7,807 bases of DNA from Spirochaetaceae bacterium. Its GTDB lineage: Bacteria; Spirochaetota; Spirochaetia; DSM-27196; Salinispiraceae. The DNA is taken from contig SKVS01000215.1 in assembly GCA_007129335.1 (NCBI GenBank), forward strand, positions 1-7,807, read 5' to 3'. Positions 6,599 to 7,807 of the stretch are shown in pieces; the first letter of the stretch is position 1, and each line of letters opens with the position of its first letter. The notes under the pieces were generated by a model. That model saw only the letters and a list, made by a program, of their open reading frames with translations, was not told where the DNA came from and made no database searches. Made by a program: the position numbers and the translations under genes.

Positions 6599-6660
6599 GC
6601 ACAATATTTTCCCGTGGAGTAACTGTGGATTCTTCCTGGATTCAGCTAAAATCCATCCTG

Positions 6661-7026
6661 CTATCGAAAAAACCACCAGGATAAAACCCACGCTCCCCCG
6701 GCGATAACCGCAGTAAGTACAAGGAGAATCGGAACCATGATTTGCAGAGTTGCCCAGAGCCAGGCCAGGGTATCTCCCTGGGCAAGCTTGATTTTGTTTT
6801 GCCTTTCTGAACCAACATCGATTCTTCCATTACCGATTGAATCATTATCCACCGTGCCATTTTCAACCGTGCCAGCTTCGTCAACAACATCCTCCGAATT
6901 CCAGCCCAGCGGTTGCCCGCTGGACCTGTCCCGTATGACCTCGGATGCCCTTAATCTGTGATGAATCGGCTTTGGCTGATCAGATTTTGTACCAGGCATT
7001 GAATCATCCACAGGAACATCAACCAT
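6661..7026 (-). CDS. Small unknown protein with a single C-terminal membrane segment
   Basis: I do not recognise this 121-residue protein. The N-terminal 90 residues are polar and probably cytosolic, without a signal peptide. They include HHRLRASEVIRDRSSGQPLGW (22-42 region) and then a short five-residue periodic stretch at 51-70 (AGTVE, NGTVD, NDSIG, NGRID). One strongly hydrophobic helix at about 92-119 ends in WWFFR at the extreme C terminus, a tail-anchor layout. Reality is supported by the start: ATG 7024-7026 has AGGA five bases upstream (7032-7035) and overlaps the TGA of the peptide-transporter ATPase gene by 8 bases, a typical coupled pair. It may be an accessory of that transporter or simply a passenger; nothing in the sequence gives a function. 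An overlapping frame at 6642-6890 lacks such support. Confidence 0.65.
   Translation of the reverse strand: MVDVPVDDSMPGTKSDQPKPIHHRLRASEVIRDRSSGQPLGWNSEDVVDEAGTVENGTVDNDSIGNGRIDVGSERQNKIKLAQGDTLAWLWATLQIMVPILLVLTAVIAGGAWVLSWWFFR
6817..6876 (-). repeat. Short tandem repeat inside the small membrane-protein gene
   Basis: Four 15-base units encode AGTVE, NGTVD, NDSIG and NGRID. At DNA level the closest neighbouring 15-mers, both starting GGCACGGT, agree at 13 of 15 bases; the remaining units are diverged. Confidence 0.5.
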
Positions 7027-7807
7027 CGGAATCCTGAACCAGGTGACAAGCAACCTGCCTGCCGGAGTTTAAGGTTCTTAGGGCTGGCACATCGGTTTTG
7101 CAGCGATCAACTGCCAAGGGACAGCGGGTATGGAACGGACATCCGGAGGGAGGATTGGCCGGACTGGGAACATCGCCTTTGAGAATGATGCGTTTTTTCT
7201 TGATTGTCGGATCGCTGACCGGAATGGCCGAAAGCAGAGCTTGACTGTAGGGATGCAAGGGCTGTTGAAAGAATGCCTCCTTATGGGCAACTTCCACCAG
7301 TTTTCCCAAGTACATGACCCCTACCCGGTCAGCCATGTGACGTACCACACTCAAATCGTGGCTAATAAACAAATAGGTCAGCTTGAAACTATCCTGCAGA
7401 TCATCCAGCAAATTAATGATTTGACTTTGGATACTCACATCCAGGGCAGAAATGGGCTCATCAGCAACAATAAATTGAGGGTCCAATGCAAGGGCCCTGG
7501 CAATAACCACCCGCTGACGCTGTCCGCCGGAAAATTCGTGGGGATACCGCCACATATGGTAGCCTTCCAGGCCGCAGCGAACCAGAACATCCTGTACCAG
7601 TTCTTGTGCTGATTTACCTTTGGCAATTCCGTGGACACCCAGTATTTCTATTATCGATGCACCAACGGTCATTCGGGGATTCAACGCGCTGTAAGGATCC
7701 TGAAAAACAATCTGCATGGATTTGCGCAGATTCCGCATTCGCTGCCCCGTAGCACCAAACACATCCTCTCCTTGGTAGTGAACCTGGCCAGCAGTAGGAG
7801 AACTCAA
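7019..7807 (-). CDS. Oligopeptide/dipeptide ABC transporter ATP-binding protein (OppF/DppF type), 5' end outside window
   Basis: Cytoplasmic ATPase subunit that powers import of peptides or related solutes. 262 residues are visible. The window begins just after the expected Walker A region: LSSPTAGQVHYQGEDV is the segment that normally follows it, so the TTG at the right edge is not a real start. Numbering from the edge: Q-loop QDPYSALNPRMTV (36-48); signature FSGGQRQRVVIARALALDP (92-110); Walker B FIVADEP (112-118); D-loop SALD (120-123); H-loop H150 in FISHDLSVV; then the oligopeptide-transporter C-terminal domain starting HPYSQALLSAIP (185-196). Cysteines C223, C229, C236 and C254 form the Cys cluster known in OppD/DppD/OppF proteins, reported to hold an Fe-S cluster in some. 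Companion permease, binding-protein and OppD genes would lie to the right, outside the window. Its stop overlaps the start of the small membrane-protein gene by 8 bp. Confidence 0.93.
   Translation of the reverse strand: MSSPTAGQVHYQGEDVFGATGQRMRNLRKSMQIVFQDPYSALNPRMTVGASIIEILGVHGIAKGKSAQELVQDVLVRCGLEGYHMWRYPHEFSGGQRQRVVIARALALDPQFIVADEPISALDVSIQSQIINLLDDLQDSFKLTYLFISHDLSVVRHMADRVGVMYLGKLVEVAHKEAFFQQPLHPYSQALLSAIPVSDPTIKKKRIILKGDVPSPANPPSGCPFHTRCPLAVDRCKTDVPALRTLNSGRQVACHLVQDSDG

Noticed and set aside
7130..7612. 160-residue plus-strand frame
   Set aside because: Antisense shadow of the ABC transporter ATPase, which shows all nucleotide-binding motifs on the minus strand.
7805..7807. TTG at the right edge as start of the ABC ATPase
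   Set aside because: It lies within the conserved stretch just after Walker A, so the true start is outside the window.

Overview
The window is a Gram-negative-type bacterial chromosome segment of roughly 50% G+C with tightly packed genes. Most starts have recognisable Shine-Dalgarno sites. My best guess at the source is a free-living spirochaete (Spirochaeta/Alkalispirochaeta type). The reasons are a six-TM methyl-accepting protein without a HAMP domain or C-terminal pentapeptide, a membrane CrtYcd-type lycopene cyclase, a Uma2-family protein and a YbdG-type channel found together. Clear GGAGG sites argue against Bacteroidota, where CrtYcd is also common. This placement is inference, not a measured result.

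Left part (1-4372). A YbdG/MscM-type mechanosensitive channel gene runs off the left edge on the minus strand. It is divergent across a 171-bp intergenic region from a plus-strand run of three genes: srkA (stress response Ser/Thr kinase), a six-TM chemoreceptor-like signalling protein, and a lycopene cyclase domain protein. Their gaps are 70 and 38 bp, so they could be one transcript. The common theme may be envelope and stress physiology (osmotic release valve, stress kinase, membrane-embedded signal transducer, carotenoid formation), but that link is inferred only from proximity. The divergent intergenic region carries a degenerate copy of about 28 bp of the channel gene's own 5' coding sequence, which also forms part of a small hairpin.

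Right part (4408-7807). All genes are on the minus strand, convergent with the left cluster. In transcription order they are: the 3' part of an OppF/DppF-type peptide ABC transporter ATPase entering from the right edge, a small unknown protein with a C-terminal membrane segment (8-bp overlap with the ATPase), a Uma2-family (PD-(D/E)XK-like) protein, an aldo/keto reductase, and a GNAT acetyltransferase (7-bp overlap with the reductase). The two overlaps suggest translational coupling within pairs. The 76- and 96-bp gaps on either side of the Uma2 gene could hold promoters.

No RNA genes, CRISPR arrays, insertion sequences or phage genes were seen. No gene-free stretch exceeds 171 bp. I found no convincing new multi-gene system. 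The points most worth checking are the altered PLEE motif in the lycopene cyclase, the small repeat-bearing tail-anchored protein, and the partial duplication upstream of the channel gene.
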